The position numbers and the translations under genes are program-made. From the NCBI RefSeq assembly GCF_944391105.1, contig NZ_CALXSK010000004.1, positions 1 to 64,000 on the forward strand: a DNA stretch of 64,000 nucleotides, in the 5' to 3' direction. Source of the stretch: an uncultured Victivallis sp. (lineage in GTDB: Bacteria; Verrucomicrobiota; Lentisphaeria; Victivallales; Victivallaceae). Positions within the stretch are counted from its first letter, which is position 1. The number at the start of each line of letters is the position of its first letter. Shown here piece after piece: positions 43,286 to 52,173 of this stretch. The notes under the pieces were generated by a model. The model did not search any database. It saw only the letters and a program-made list of their open reading frames with translations, and had not been told where the DNA came from.

Positions 43286-43918
43286 ATGAGCAAAGTCAAC
43301 AATGAGATCGCGGTGCAGGCCCGCAAGGAGTTCGGGAAGTGCGCTTCCCGCCGTGCCCGCAAGGCCGGCATGATTCCGGCGGTCGTCTACAGCAAGGGGA
43401 AAGAGGCGAAGTCGATCATGGTCGACGCCGACGCCTGGAAGGTCCTTGCCGGCCACCACGTGCAGATGGTCACGCTGGTTGACGGCGCGGCGAAGAGCAG
43501 CGCGCTGGTCAAGGAGGTTCAGTTCAACCACCTGAAGAATTATGTGCAGCACATCGACTTCCAGGAAGTTGACGTGAATGCGGATCTGACCGCGATGGTT
43601 CCGGTGCATGCGCATGGCGAATGCATCGGCGTGAACCATGGCGGCATCCTCGAGTTCGAGCTGCATGAGATTGAAGTGATCTGCCATCCGGATCATCTGC
43701 CGGAGAGCATTGCGGCGGAAGTTTCCTCGCTGGATATCGGCGACCAGCTGCATGTGAAGGATCTGGTCATGCCGGAAGGTGTCCGGACGGATCTCGATCC
43801 GGAAGCGGTTGTGGCGCATGTGGTCCGCCCGAAGGAAGAGCCTGAGGCGCCTGCGGAGGAAGCCGCGACCGAGCCCGAGGCGATCAAGGAGAAGAAGGCT
43901 GACGACGAGGCGAAGTAA
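43286..43918 (+). CDS. rplY: 50S ribosomal protein L25 (Ctc/TL5 long form)
   Basis: This 210-residue protein binds 5S rRNA. The N-terminal L25 domain (NNEIAVQARKEFGKCASRRA, RKAGMIPAVVYSKGKEAK) is followed by the TL5/Ctc-type beta-sandwich (HIDFQEVDVNADLTAMVPVH). The stretch LEFELHEIEVICHPDHLPES and an acidic Glu/Ala-rich tail (EEPEAPAEEAATEPEAIKEK) complete it. The tail is longer than in E. coli L25 (94 residues), as is usual for the general-stress form. GAAAGGGGTT precedes the ATG at good spacing. It is 47 bp downstream of prs and 29 bp upstream of pth, the widely conserved prs-ctc-pth order. Confidence 0.95.
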   Translation: MSKVNNEIAVQARKEFGKCASRRARKAGMIPAVVYSKGKEAKSIMVDADAWKVLAGHHVQMVTLVDGAAKSSALVKEVQFNHLKNYVQHIDFQEVDVNADLTAMVPVHAHGECIGVNHGGILEFELHEIEVICHPDHLPESIAAEVSSLDIGDQLHVKDLVMPEGVRTDLDPEAVVAHVVRPKEEPEAPAEEAATEPEAIKEKKADDEAK

Positions 43919-43947
43919 TCCGCCTGAATCGTGCACGGAGTCCGGCG

Positions 43948-44580
43948 ATGGGCAACGGAGAAAATGAACGAATTCTTCTGGTGGTGGGCCTCGGCAATCC
44001 CGGGGAGGAGTACGATGGGACCCGCCACAATGCCGGATTCATGGTGATCGACCGGTTGCTGGCCGGATTTCCGGCGGGCCGGTTTGAAATGCGGCATGTT
44101 GCGCAGAGTTATGTACATGCCGGAATGTTCCGGGGGCGGCCGCTGTATCTACAGAAGCCGCAGACGTTCATGAATTTGAGCGGGCTTGCGGTAGCAGGTT
44201 TTGCGCGGAAGGCGGGGATCGCCCCTGAGGAGGTGCTGGTCATCTCCGACGATCTGGATCTGCCGGTGGGGCGGCTTCGGCTGCGGACCGGCGGGTCGGA
44301 CGGCGGTCATAACGGACTCAAGTCCGTGATTGCCGAACTCGGGAGTTCGTCGTTCAGGCGGCTCCGGATCGGGGTCGGCCGCCCGGAAAAGAGCGGAACG
44401 GTCGATTATGTGCTGTCGAAGTTCGACGGTGCGGAGGCGGAGCGTTTCAATCAGTCGCTGGATGCGGCGGCGGAAGCGGTTCGCGCGGCGTTGACCGGCG
44501 GGATGAGCCGTGCAATGAACAAGTTCAATGCGTGGGCGCCTCCCGTCGAAGACGAGGAAAAAACAACCCAACCACAGTAA
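43948..44580 (+). CDS. pth: Peptidyl-tRNA hydrolase
   Basis: This 210-residue enzyme frees tRNA from prematurely released peptidyl-tRNA. It shows VVGLGNPGEEYDGTRHNAGF with the catalytic His (in RHNAGF), YLQKPQTFMNLSGLAVAGFA with conserved Asn, and VISDDLDLPVGRLRLRTGGS, followed by DGGHNGLKSVI. The length is typical (about 190-210). The start gives MGNGENERILLVVG after the rplY stop by 29 bp. The C-terminal region extends to 10 bp before the rpsF start, indicating translational coupling. Confidence 0.95.
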   Translation: MGNGENERILLVVGLGNPGEEYDGTRHNAGFMVIDRLLAGFPAGRFEMRHVAQSYVHAGMFRGRPLYLQKPQTFMNLSGLAVAGFARKAGIAPEEVLVISDDLDLPVGRLRLRTGGSDGGHNGLKSVIAELGSSSFRRLRIGVGRPEKSGTVDYVLSKFDGAEAERFNQSLDAAAEAVRAALTGGMSRAMNKFNAWAPPVEDEEKTTQPQ

Positions 44581-44590
44581 GAGGTTTATT

Positions 44591-44920
44591 TTGAAGAAAT
44601 ACGAAGCTGTATTCATTCTGGACATCCGCAGGACGGATGACGAGGGCGCGGCCTTCATCAAGGAATTCGCGGAACTGATCGCCTCTCTCGGCGGCAAACT
44701 GGAGTCCTCGACGCCGATGGGGCGCCGCCAGTTCACCTATGAGATCAACAAGCGCAAGGCGGGTATCTATTTTGACTTCATCTTTGAACTTGAGCCGGCG
44801 AAGGTCATCGAGATCAAGGACAAGTACAAGCTCGACGATCGGATTCTGCGCAATATGATCCTCGTCTGCGACCGTCCGGAGACGGCCGAAGAGGGGCCGA
44901 TCAAACTCAATCTTGAGTAA
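44591..44920 (+). CDS. rpsF: 30S ribosomal protein S6 (TTG start)
   Basis: This 109-residue protein begins with an uncommon TTG start (44591): LKKYEAVFILDIRRTDDEGA, where the family starts MKxYE. GTAAGAGG lies about six bases upstream, supporting the TTG. Other S6 features are GRRQFTYEINKRKAGIYFDF and IEIKDKYKLDDRILRNMILV. The in-frame ATG/GTG upstream would extend into the pth coding region, which is less likely. S6 pairs with S18 on the 30S platform, and rpsR follows ssb here, the standard rpsF-ssb-rpsR order. It lies between pth and ssb. Confidence 0.93.
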   Translation: MKKYEAVFILDIRRTDDEGAAFIKEFAELIASLGGKLESSTPMGRRQFTYEINKRKAGIYFDFIFELEPAKVIEIKDKYKLDDRILRNMILVCDRPETAEEGPIKLNLE

Positions 44921-44976
44921 GAGCAAGGTGTTGCGAAGGTCTGATTGTAAAGAAACAGGAACCCCGGAGGTCGAAA

Positions 44977-45573
44977 ATGGCGTCACTGAACAAGGTTTTT
45001 CTGCTGGGTAACCTGACCCGGGATCCCGATTTGCGGGCATTGCCGAGCGGCTCGGCTGTTTGTGAGTTCGGCATTGCCGTGAACCGGCGTTATACATCCG
45101 GAAACGGGCAGGAGGTCGAGGAGCCGTGCTTTGTCGACATCGTGGTCTGGGGGCGCAGTGCGGAAAGTTGCCGTCAGTTTCTTGAGAAGGGTTCCCAGGT
45201 GATGATCGAGGGGCGTCTTCAACTTGACCAGTGGGAAGACCGCAACGGCGGCGGAAAGCGTTCGCGTCTGCGTGTGGTTGCCGAGCAGGTTCAGTTCCTG
45301 AGCCGGCGTCCCGGCAACGACGGTCAGTCCGGCGGCTCTTACAATCAGGGATATGACGGCGGGAATTCCTACGGAGGCGGTCAGATGCCGCAGGGAGGAA
45401 ACTCCTACGGGCAGCCGCGTCAGTATCAGCCGCGTCAGAATCAGGGGGGGATGCCGCGTGCTCCGCAGCAGAATCAGGGTGTGATGCCGCGCGCTCCGCA
45501 GCCTGAGATGCCGCCGATGCCGGATGGCGCCTTCAATCCCGACGAGGGGATGGAAGACGACATCCCGTTCTGA
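44977..45573 (+). CDS. ssb: Single-stranded DNA-binding protein
   Basis: This 198-residue protein has the OB-fold core SLNKVFLLGNLTRDPDLRAL, FGIAVNRRYTSGNGQEVEEP, FVDIVVWGRSAESCRQFLEK and GSQVMIEGRLQLDQWED. A disordered Gly/Gln/Pro/Arg-rich linker follows (~residues 115-185), with near-repeats of PRAPQQNQG. The tip is EDDIPF, the conserved acidic protein-interaction end of bacterial SSBs. CCCCGGAGG sits upstream of the ATG. It stands between rpsF and rpsR, the usual place. SSB protects single strands during replication and repair and recruits partners through its tip. Confidence 0.95.
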   Translation: MASLNKVFLLGNLTRDPDLRALPSGSAVCEFGIAVNRRYTSGNGQEVEEPCFVDIVVWGRSAESCRQFLEKGSQVMIEGRLQLDQWEDRNGGGKRSRLRVVAEQVQFLSRRPGNDGQSGGSYNQGYDGGNSYGGGQMPQGGNSYGQPRQYQPRQNQGGMPRAPQQNQGVMPRAPQPEMPPMPDGAFNPDEGMEDDIPF

Positions 45574-45659
45574 AAACATCGCCCGCCGGGCAGTTGAATC
45601 CCGGCCGAGAGAGAAGAAAATTTTTCGAAGTGAATTTATAACGAAAGGTATCACAAATT

Positions 45660-45890
45660 ATGCAGCCGAAGAGACAAGGTCGCCGCAGATCGCCGGCGAA
45701 GCCGAAGATTTGCCGTTTCTGCGAAGCGAAGGTCACGTACATTGACTTCAAGGACGCCGAAACCCTGAGCAAGTTCCAGACCGAAAAAGGCAAGATCATG
45801 CCGCGTCGGATCACCGGAACCTGCCTCGATCACCAGAAGATGCTTGCGACCGCCGTCAAGCGCGCCCGCATCATTGCGCTGGTCTACTAA
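45660..45890 (+). CDS. rpsR: 30S ribosomal protein S18
   Basis: This 76-residue protein shows PKICRFCEAKVTYIDFKDAE, then LSKFQTEKGKIMPRRITGTC with the core block ending in ARIIALVY, the typical S18 end. A Lys/Arg-rich N-terminus (QPKRQGRRRSPAKP) is longer than in E. coli. The N-terminal CRFC pair suggests a zinc-binding variant (CxxC), with Cys also in TGTC. GAAAGG precedes the ATG by about ten bases. It lies 86 bp downstream of ssb and 22 bp upstream of rplI. Confidence 0.95.
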   Translation: MQPKRQGRRRSPAKPKICRFCEAKVTYIDFKDAETLSKFQTEKGKIMPRRITGTCLDHQKMLATAVKRARIIALVY

Positions 45891-45912
45891 TTACACAAGG
45901 GGGAAATAGAAT

Positions 45913-46362
45913 ATGGCTCACGTGAAACTGATCCTCCTCGATGATGTCGAGAACCTCGGTCTTGCCGGGGATGAAGTGCAGGTTGCTCCGGGGTACGCCC
46001 GCAACTTTCTGCTGCCGCGCAAGCTGGCGGCGAAGGCGACGCCGGGAACGTTGCGGCTGATCGAGTCGCGCAAGGTGCAGATCGCGGCCCGTCGGGCGCA
46101 GGAGCTTGCCGACGCCAAGGCGCTGGCCGAAAAGCTCGCCGGAATCGAGCTGTCGATTCCGATGCAGGCGACCGAGGACGAGCAGCTGTTCGGTTCGGTC
46201 ACGGCCCGCATGGTTGCCGAGCAGCTTGCGGCGCAGGGAATCACGGTCGATCACAACCGGATCAAGATGGATCCGATCAAGACGCTCGGGACGTTTGAAG
46301 TGGAGGCCAAGCTCCATCAGGATGTCACTGCTGCTCTGAAGGTCTGGGTTGTCCGGGGCTGA
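45913..46362 (+). CDS. rplI: 50S ribosomal protein L9
   Basis: This 149-residue protein is in one piece: VKLILLDDVENLGLAGDEVQ, VAPGYARNFLLPRKLAAKAT (the family signature), a long connecting helix (RKVQIAARRAQELADAKALAEK) and a C-terminal domain LFGSVTARMVAEQLAAQGIT with the closing VEAKLHQDVTAALKVWVV. The length equals E. coli L9 (149). AAGGGGG precedes the ATG by about seven bases. It is followed after 7 bp by dnaB. Confidence 0.97.
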   Translation: MAHVKLILLDDVENLGLAGDEVQVAPGYARNFLLPRKLAAKATPGTLRLIESRKVQIAARRAQELADAKALAEKLAGIELSIPMQATEDEQLFGSVTARMVAEQLAAQGITVDHNRIKMDPIKTLGTFEVEAKLHQDVTAALKVWVVRG

Positions 46363-46369
46363 ACGGCTC

Positions 46370-47788
46370 ATGGCATTTGACGAAAAAACTGCGGCCCGTC
46401 CGGTTCCGGGAATTCTGCCCGACCGGGCGCAGCCGCATGATCCGTCTGTGGAGCGGGCGGTTCTTGCTGCAATGCTGCGGGAGCCCAATCCATGTGTGGA
46501 TGTTGCGATTGAACACTTCCGGAGTCCGGAGGTGTTTTATTCGCATGTGCATCGGGAAATTTACCAGGTTATTCTTGAACTCCATGCCGATCCGGGGATG
46601 ACGGTCGACATTATTTCCGTCGCCCACCGTCTCAAGACGCTCGGCAAGCTTGAAGCCGTCGGCGGCGAGGTTTTTCTCGCTGAACTCGACGGTTCCATCG
46701 CCACCACGGTCAACATCGAGTCGTGGTGTCAGATTCTCCAGAAATACGCGACTCTCCGGAAAATGATCGATGTCTGCAGCGAGTCGCTTCTCAAATGTTA
46801 CGATCCCGACGCCGATGCGGGACGGCTGGTCGAGCAGATCGAGACCGATATTTATAAAGTTCGCGGTGATCAGGACAAGCATTCCAATGTCGAAGTACAG
46901 GATATCATCGCGGATGAATTCCGCACTCTGATGAAGATTTACAACGGCGAAATCGAGGTCGGCATTCCGACCGGTTTCGCTCAGCTGGACAGTTACACCG
47001 GCGGCTTGAAACCCGGCGAAATGTTTGTTCTTGCGGCACGGCCCTCCATCGGCAAGACCAGTCTCGCGCTGAATTTGATCCGGAATCTGGTGTTGCCGAC
47101 CCGTTCGCCGCACCCGCGGAAGGTTGCGTTTTTCAGTCTGGAAATGACCGCGGCGCAGATTGCGCGCCGACTGCTCTGCACCGAGGCGGGACTCTCGGAG
47201 TCGGTGTTCTGGAACAAATCCTTTCTGGACAGTGATTTGACGAAGATGACGAACGCGGTTTCCACTTTCCAGAAAGCGAAACTCTTCATCGATGATACAG
47301 GCGGCCTCACCATCGCGGAACTTCGTGCGAAGGCGCGGCGGCTGAAGATGAAGGAGGGGATCGAGTGCGTTGTAATCGACTATCTGCAGCTTATGCATTC
47401 CGACGGGCGCGCCGACAGCCGTCAGCAGGAGGTCGCCGAGATCTCCAGCGGCATCAAGACGCTCGCGAAGGATTTGAATATTCCGGTTCTGGTGCTGGCG
47501 CAGCTGAACCGCGAGGTGGACAAGACGGCCGGAGCCGGTGCGCGCCCGAAGCTCGCTCATCTGCGTGAATCCGGAACGATCGAGCAGGATGCCGACATCG
47601 TGACGTTTCTGCACCGCAACCGGGACGATGCAAAGGAAATTTCCAGCGCCGATCAGAGCGTTGATGCCGAATGGATCATTGAAAAGAACCGTAATGGACG
47701 GACCGGGGTTCTGAAACTGCTTTTCTTCCCGACGAAGATGGAGTTTATTCCGGCCGCGCCGTACAAGGAGGAGGATTGCCCGCAGTAA
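46370..47788 (+). CDS. dnaB: Replicative DNA helicase DnaB
   Basis: This 472-residue helicase unwinds DNA at the replication fork as a hexamer. The N-terminal domain is AQPHDPSVERAVLAAMLREP, VFYSHVHREIYQVILEL. The RecA-type motor has Walker A AARPSIGKTSLALNLIRNLV, Walker B VVIDYLQLMHSDGRADSRQQ, and IPVLVLAQLNREVDKTAGAG with the LRESGTIEQDADIVTFLHR stretch. The length is typical (450-490). An in-frame TTG at 46349 overlaps rplI by 14 bp; the ATG at 46370 is preferred although its ribosome site is weak. The rpsF-ssb-rpsR-rplI-dnaB order is a classical replication/translation cluster. Confidence 0.97.
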   Translation: MAFDEKTAARPVPGILPDRAQPHDPSVERAVLAAMLREPNPCVDVAIEHFRSPEVFYSHVHREIYQVILELHADPGMTVDIISVAHRLKTLGKLEAVGGEVFLAELDGSIATTVNIESWCQILQKYATLRKMIDVCSESLLKCYDPDADAGRLVEQIETDIYKVRGDQDKHSNVEVQDIIADEFRTLMKIYNGEIEVGIPTGFAQLDSYTGGLKPGEMFVLAARPSIGKTSLALNLIRNLVLPTRSPHPRKVAFFSLEMTAAQIARRLLCTEAGLSESVFWNKSFLDSDLTKMTNAVSTFQKAKLFIDDTGGLTIAELRAKARRLKMKEGIECVVIDYLQLMHSDGRADSRQQEVAEISSGIKTLAKDLNIPVLVLAQLNREVDKTAGAGARPKLAHLRESGTIEQDADIVTFLHRNRDDAKEISSADQSVDAEWIIEKNRNGRTGVLKLLFFPTKMEFIPAAPYKEEDCPQ

Positions 47789-47836
47789 GGGGCGGGTTTT
47801 CTCTTCCGGAGCCGGATCAGCATAGGGAGTACAAAC

Positions 47837-50167
47837 GTGAATTTCGCAAAAAAAGCAGGCGGGGTGCTGGCCTTTCTCATTCTTTCCGCGGCCGGAGCGT
47901 GGGCGACGGAGGTGGAAGAGGTCAGTTTCGAGCAGCAGGGAGTGCAGCTTCTTTCACCGGAGCAGATCGGGTTGAATGTTCAGTTGCACAAGGGCGCTCA
48001 GTATACGCGTGAGATTCTCGACGCCGATGTGAAGCGTCTCTACAACACCGGCAACTTTGCCGATGTGGTTTCCGAGGTGGAGGAGCTGCCGGGAGACAAG
48101 GTGAAGATCACGTTCAAACTCCGGCTCAAGCCGCGGATCAGCCGGATCGAGATCAGGGGGAATGCGAAGTTCAACTCTGTGGAACTGGGGAAACAGCTCA
48201 CGCAGTCCGAAGGGGCGCTGCTGAATGACAAGGCCGTGCAGGAGAGCGCGCAGAATCTCCGGAAATTCTATCAGGAAAAGGGATTCTCCGACAGTCTCGT
48301 CACGCCGGTGATTCTGCCGGATCCGGAGGATGGTTCGGTCACGCTGGTGTTCCAGATCGAGGAAAATCTGAAGCAACGGGTCGACAACGTTACTTTTGAG
48401 GGTGCCGAGGTGTTCTCTCAGTGGAATCTGAAACACTCGATTGCGAACCGGTACTCCTATTGGAACTGGGTTCCGTTTGTGAACGACTACCTGAACTACG
48501 GATTGTTCAACCGCAGTGAACTTGAACTCGATCGCGCAAGGTTGCGGGAAAAATACCATGACAAAGGGTATCTTGACTTCAAGATCGACGATATTGCGAT
48601 CACGCCGGATCCGGAGGATCCCGAATATGTGAACCTCACCTTCAAGATCACAGAAGGCGAACCTTACAAGGTCGGCCGTCAGAGTTTCGTCGGAAACACC
48701 GTGTTCACGGAGGAGGAGCTCGCCCCCTACCTGCGGCTGAAGGAAGGGGAGACCTTTTCGAGCAGTGCGGAACAGGAGAGCGTGCGCGGGATCTCCGCCC
48801 GCTACGGTTCGCTCGGCTACTCGGAAATGAGCTGCCGTCCGGTTCGCCACGAGGATTACGAAAACAAGACGGTCGACATCGTTTATGAGATTACGGAAGG
48901 ACGGAAATCCTTCGTCCGGCAGGTGGTGATCGTCGGCAATACCAACACGAAAGACAAGGTGATCCGGCGCGAGCTTGTGATTCACGACGGCGATCCGGTC
49001 GATCCGGCGCGTATCGATGTGAGTCGCCAGCGATTGCTCGGCATGGGGTATTTCGAGAATGTGACCGCTGAGCCGGTCGGAGCCGACGCGCTCGACGAGA
49101 AGGATGTGATCTTCCGGGTGACGGAGAAGCCGACACGCTATAATTTCCGGATCGGAGCGGGCGCGTCGGATGTCAGTGACTTCTTCGGCATGGCGGAGAT
49201 TTCCACGGACAACTTCGACATCATGAATCCCGGCAACTGGTTTTACGGCGGTGGTCAGCGTATGCGCATTCAGGGGGTGCTCGGCATTGAGAATGCGGGG
49301 TTCAACGTGGACTTTGTCGAGCCGTGGCTGTTCGACATCCCGTTGCGGTTTGAGGTTTCCGGGTTCATGAATATGGTCGACTACGACGAGTGGCGCGAGA
49401 ACCGGGTCGGATTCCGGACCTCGCTGTCGCACCGGATCTTCGATGATTTCACATCGATTTCGGCCGGCTACAAATTCGAGTACGTGAAGATCAATCACGT
49501 GTCGCACCGGTTCAAGGAGTATATGCGGGAGAACAAACAGACCGACGGGCAGTTCGTGAGCCAGCCGTTCCTGTCGTTGACGCGGGACACACGCGACAGC
49601 CTGACGGATCCGACCAGCGGTTATATGATCGATCTCTTCAGTTCGGTCACGCCGAAGTTCCTCGGTTCGTCAAGCAACTACTACCGGCTGGAGGCGAAGG
49701 GGAGTTACTATTACAACTTCTTCGACAAGGCGATTGTGGCGATGGTCGGAGGCAAGATCGGGACCGTCGCTTCCGTGAACCGCGATAAGGATGTGCCGAT
49801 TTTCGAGCGCTACTTCCTGGGCGGCAGTGATTCGTTGCGCGGGTTCGAATACCGTTCGGTTTCGCCGACTTTCGGGCATGGCAACAACTACGGCGGCCAG
49901 ACGATGCTGCAACTGACGGCCGAGGTTACGCATCCGATCTGGGGGCCGGTGCGCGGAGCAGTGTTCTGCGACGTGGGCAACGCGTGGAAAAATTCGTTTG
50001 AGATGGATCTTTCGGAGATCAACGTCGGTGTCGGTTATGGTCTTCGCATCCGTCTGCCGATCATCAACGCACCGATCAAACTCGACCTCGCCTATCCGGT
50101 CGTGAACAATCAGGATTACGAGTCGAACAAGTTGCGTTTTCACTTCAATCTGGGATTCTCGTACTGA
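47837..50167 (+). CDS. bamA: Outer membrane protein assembly factor BamA
   Basis: This 776-residue Omp85 protein has a signal peptide (KKAGGVLAFLILSAAGAWA). Five POTRA domains cover about residues 25-430 (for example LKPRISRIEIRGNAKFNSVE, IVGNTNTKDKVIRRELVIHD). The 16-stranded barrel contains the loop 6 LRGF motif in FLGGSDSLRGFEYRS. The last residues are FHFNLGFSY, an aromatic beta-signal end. Length and layout match the family (750-810). Placement downstream of dnaB rather than next to ompH-lpxD is unusual. The ATG overlaps the next gene by one base. GGGAGTACAAAC precedes the start. Confidence 0.95.
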   Translation: MNFAKKAGGVLAFLILSAAGAWATEVEEVSFEQQGVQLLSPEQIGLNVQLHKGAQYTREILDADVKRLYNTGNFADVVSEVEELPGDKVKITFKLRLKPRISRIEIRGNAKFNSVELGKQLTQSEGALLNDKAVQESAQNLRKFYQEKGFSDSLVTPVILPDPEDGSVTLVFQIEENLKQRVDNVTFEGAEVFSQWNLKHSIANRYSYWNWVPFVNDYLNYGLFNRSELELDRARLREKYHDKGYLDFKIDDIAITPDPEDPEYVNLTFKITEGEPYKVGRQSFVGNTVFTEEELAPYLRLKEGETFSSSAEQESVRGISARYGSLGYSEMSCRPVRHEDYENKTVDIVYEITEGRKSFVRQVVIVGNTNTKDKVIRRELVIHDGDPVDPARIDVSRQRLLGMGYFENVTAEPVGADALDEKDVIFRVTEKPTRYNFRIGAGASDVSDFFGMAEISTDNFDIMNPGNWFYGGGQRMRIQGVLGIENAGFNVDFVEPWLFDIPLRFEVSGFMNMVDYDEWRENRVGFRTSLSHRIFDDFTSISAGYKFEYVKINHVSHRFKEYMRENKQTDGQFVSQPFLSLTRDTRDSLTDPTSGYMIDLFSSVTPKFLGSSSNYYRLEAKGSYYYNFFDKAIVAMVGGKIGTVASVNRDKDVPIFERYFLGGSDSLRGFEYRSVSPTFGHGNNYGGQTMLQLTAEVTHPIWGPVRGAVFCDVGNAWKNSFEMDLSEINVGVGYGLRIRLPIINAPIKLDLAYPVVNNQDYESNKLRFHFNLGFSY

Positions 50168-50988
50168 TGAATGCTGTGGAACAGTTTGAACCGACGGCGG
50201 AATCGCTTCTGGCGATCCTTGAGCGGCTGCGTGCGCCGGGCGGTTGTCCGTGGGATCGTGAACAGACCCGGCAGACGCTGAGCCGCAGTCTTGCCGAGGA
50301 GTGCGCCGAACTGCTTGATGCGATCGACCGGGACAATCCGCAGGACATCTGCGAGGAGCTCGGGGATCTCTTCATGAACGTGCTGTTTCAGTGTGTGGTC
50401 GCCTCCGAACGCGGCGAATTCACATACCGGGACATGGCCGGCGGCATTGTGGAGAAGATGGTGCGCCGTCACGCGCACATTTTCGGTACTGAGACGGCGG
50501 AGACCGCCGCCGACGTGGCCGATCTCTGGACGAAGATCAAGGCGCAGGAGAAGGCGGCCGCGGGCAAGCCGCGTGAGACGTCGATCCTGGATGGCGTGGG
50601 ACACTATCTGACCAGTCTGAACCGCGCGGAGAAACTTCAGAAAAAGGCTGCAAAGGTCGGCTTCGACTGGAGCAGTTCCGCAGGGATCGTCGAGAAGATC
50701 GAGGAGGAGCTTGCCGAGTTGAAGGAGGCGATGGCCGAGGGAGATGAGGAACATGTCGACGAAGAGATCGGCGATCTGCTTTTTGTTGTGACCAATCTTG
50801 CGCGTTTTCGGAAGCGCGCCACTTCGGAAGAGCTGCTGCGGGCGGCCAACCGGAAGTTCGAGTCGCGGTTCCGCTATATCGAGCGACGTCTTGCCGAGGA
50901 GAAGATTCCGCTGGAGAAGGCCGGCATCGACCGGATGGAGGCGCTGTGGCGCGAGGCGAAACTGCAAAAGGATAAAACGGGTCGCTGA
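50167..50988 (+). CDS. mazG: Nucleoside triphosphate pyrophosphohydrolase MazG
   Basis: This 273-residue protein has two all-alpha MazG domains, each with the Mg-binding EExxE + D pattern: SLAEECAELLDAIDRDNPQD with CEELGDLFMNVLF, and KIEEELAELKEAMAEGDEEH with DEEIGDLLFVVTNLARFRK. GGCPWDREQTRQTLSR is the family start. It hydrolyses NTPs (and dNTPs) to NMP and pyrophosphate, cleaning nucleotide pools and affecting (p)ppGpp responses. The ATG overlaps the bamA stop (TGATG), so translation is coupled. The length matches E. coli MazG (263). Confidence 0.95.
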   Translation: MNAVEQFEPTAESLLAILERLRAPGGCPWDREQTRQTLSRSLAEECAELLDAIDRDNPQDICEELGDLFMNVLFQCVVASERGEFTYRDMAGGIVEKMVRRHAHIFGTETAETAADVADLWTKIKAQEKAAAGKPRETSILDGVGHYLTSLNRAEKLQKKAAKVGFDWSSSAGIVEKIEEELAELKEAMAEGDEEHVDEEIGDLLFVVTNLARFRKRATSEELLRAANRKFESRFRYIERRLAEEKIPLEKAGIDRMEALWREAKLQKDKTGR

Positions 50989-51018
50989 AGGCCCATGGAA
51001 AGAGGAGTTGGAGTCGTT

Positions 51019-52161
51019 ATGCGAAGTGAATTTCTGCCGTTCACCCGGCCCGCAATCAACGAGGCCGATATTCAAGCTGTAACCGAGGTTCTGCGTTCCG
51101 GATGGATCACGAACGGGCCGCAGAACGCTGCGTTGGAATCCGGCGTGTGCGAGATCACGGGAAACCGGTTCGGAGTGGCGGTCTCGTCCGCGACGGCGGC
51201 GATGCATCTGCTTTTGAAGATCATGAAGATCGGCCCGGGCGACGAGGTCATTACGCCGTCGATGACGTGGGTGTCGATCGTGAATATGATCGTACTGGCC
51301 GGAGCGACGCCGGTTTTCTGCGAAGTTGACCGTGAGACGCTGCTGGCGACGCCGGAGAGCATCGCCGAGAAGATCACGCCGCGCACAAAACTCATCGTGC
51401 CGGTGCATTTTGCCGGGGCCGCGCTCGATCTTGACGGCATTTATCGTGTTGCGGGAGAAATTCCGGTGGTGGAGGATGCCGCTCATGCGCTCGGTACATA
51501 TTACAAAGGGCGGCACATCGGTTCGACCGGGGCGGCGATCTACTCATTTCACGCGATCAAGAACGTGACGACCGGCGAAGGCGGCATGTTTGTGACCAAC
51601 AGCGAAGAGGATGCCGCGCTGATGCGGCGCTGGAAATTTCACGGCATCGGGATGGACGCCTTCGACCGGCAGAATCGCGGCCGCTCGCCGCAGGCAGAGG
51701 TGATTGAACCGGGGTTCAAATACAATCTGACCGACATCTGCGCGGCGATCGGGGTGTCGCAACTTTCCCGGCTGGTCAACATCAACATGCGGCGGCGGGA
51801 ACTGGCGATGCTCTATCGCAGGGAGCTTGCGGAAATTCCGGAGATCCGGCCGCTGGCCGATCCGGATTATGAGTTCAGACATGCGTGGCATCTCTTTGTG
51901 GTGCGGGTCGATACGCCGAAGATCGACCGCGACAGCTTCATGACCGCTCTGAAGGCGCGGAATATTGGAACCGGTCTGCACTTCCGGTGCGCCCATCTGC
52001 AGAAATACTATCGTGAAGTGATGGGGTTCCGGCCGGGCATGCTGCCGGCGACGGAGTACAACAGCGACAGGATCTGCTCGCTGCCGCTCTTCCCGGACAT
52101 GACATTCGATGATGTGATGGACGTGGTGGAGGCGATCAAGGCGGTTCTGGCCGGGAAGTGA
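51019..52161 (+). CDS. ArnB-like aminotransferase (lipid A 4-aminosugar, DegT/DnrJ family)
   Basis: This 380-residue PLP enzyme of the DegT/DnrJ/EryC1 group most resembles ArnB (UDP-4-amino-4-deoxy-L-arabinose aminotransferase): [73 protein letters not shown], and the PLP lysine in [37 protein letters not shown] is the acceptor-site block of ArnB. The ATG at 51019 has GGAGT six bases upstream; an earlier in-frame ATG (50995) is less favourable. It is followed by ArnT- and ArnC-like genes but neither ArnA nor ArnD, so the sugar may differ from Ara4N. Confidence 0.85.
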   Translation: MRSEFLPFTRPAINEADIQAVTEVLRSGWITNGPQNAALESGVCEITGNRFGVAVSSATAAMHLLLKIMKIGPGDEVITPSMTWVSIVNMIVLAGATPVFCEVDRETLLATPESIAEKITPRTKLIVPVHFAGAALDLDGIYRVAGEIPVVEDAAHALGTYYKGRHIGSTGAAIYSFHAIKNVTTGEGGMFVTNSEEDAALMRRWKFHGIGMDAFDRQNRGRSPQAEVIEPGFKYNLTDICAAIGVSQLSRLVNINMRRRELAMLYRRELAEIPEIRPLADPDYEFRHAWHLFVVRVDTPKIDRDSFMTALKARNIGTGLHFRCAHLQKYYREVMGFRPGMLPATEYNSDRICSLPLFPDMTFDDVMDVVEAIKAVLAGK

Positions 52162-52173
52162 CGCGGAGGTTAT

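Noticed and set aside
47954..49507. 517-codon minus-strand open frame opposite bamA
   Set aside because: Shadow; bamA has POTRA domains, barrel and signal peptide in the plus frame.
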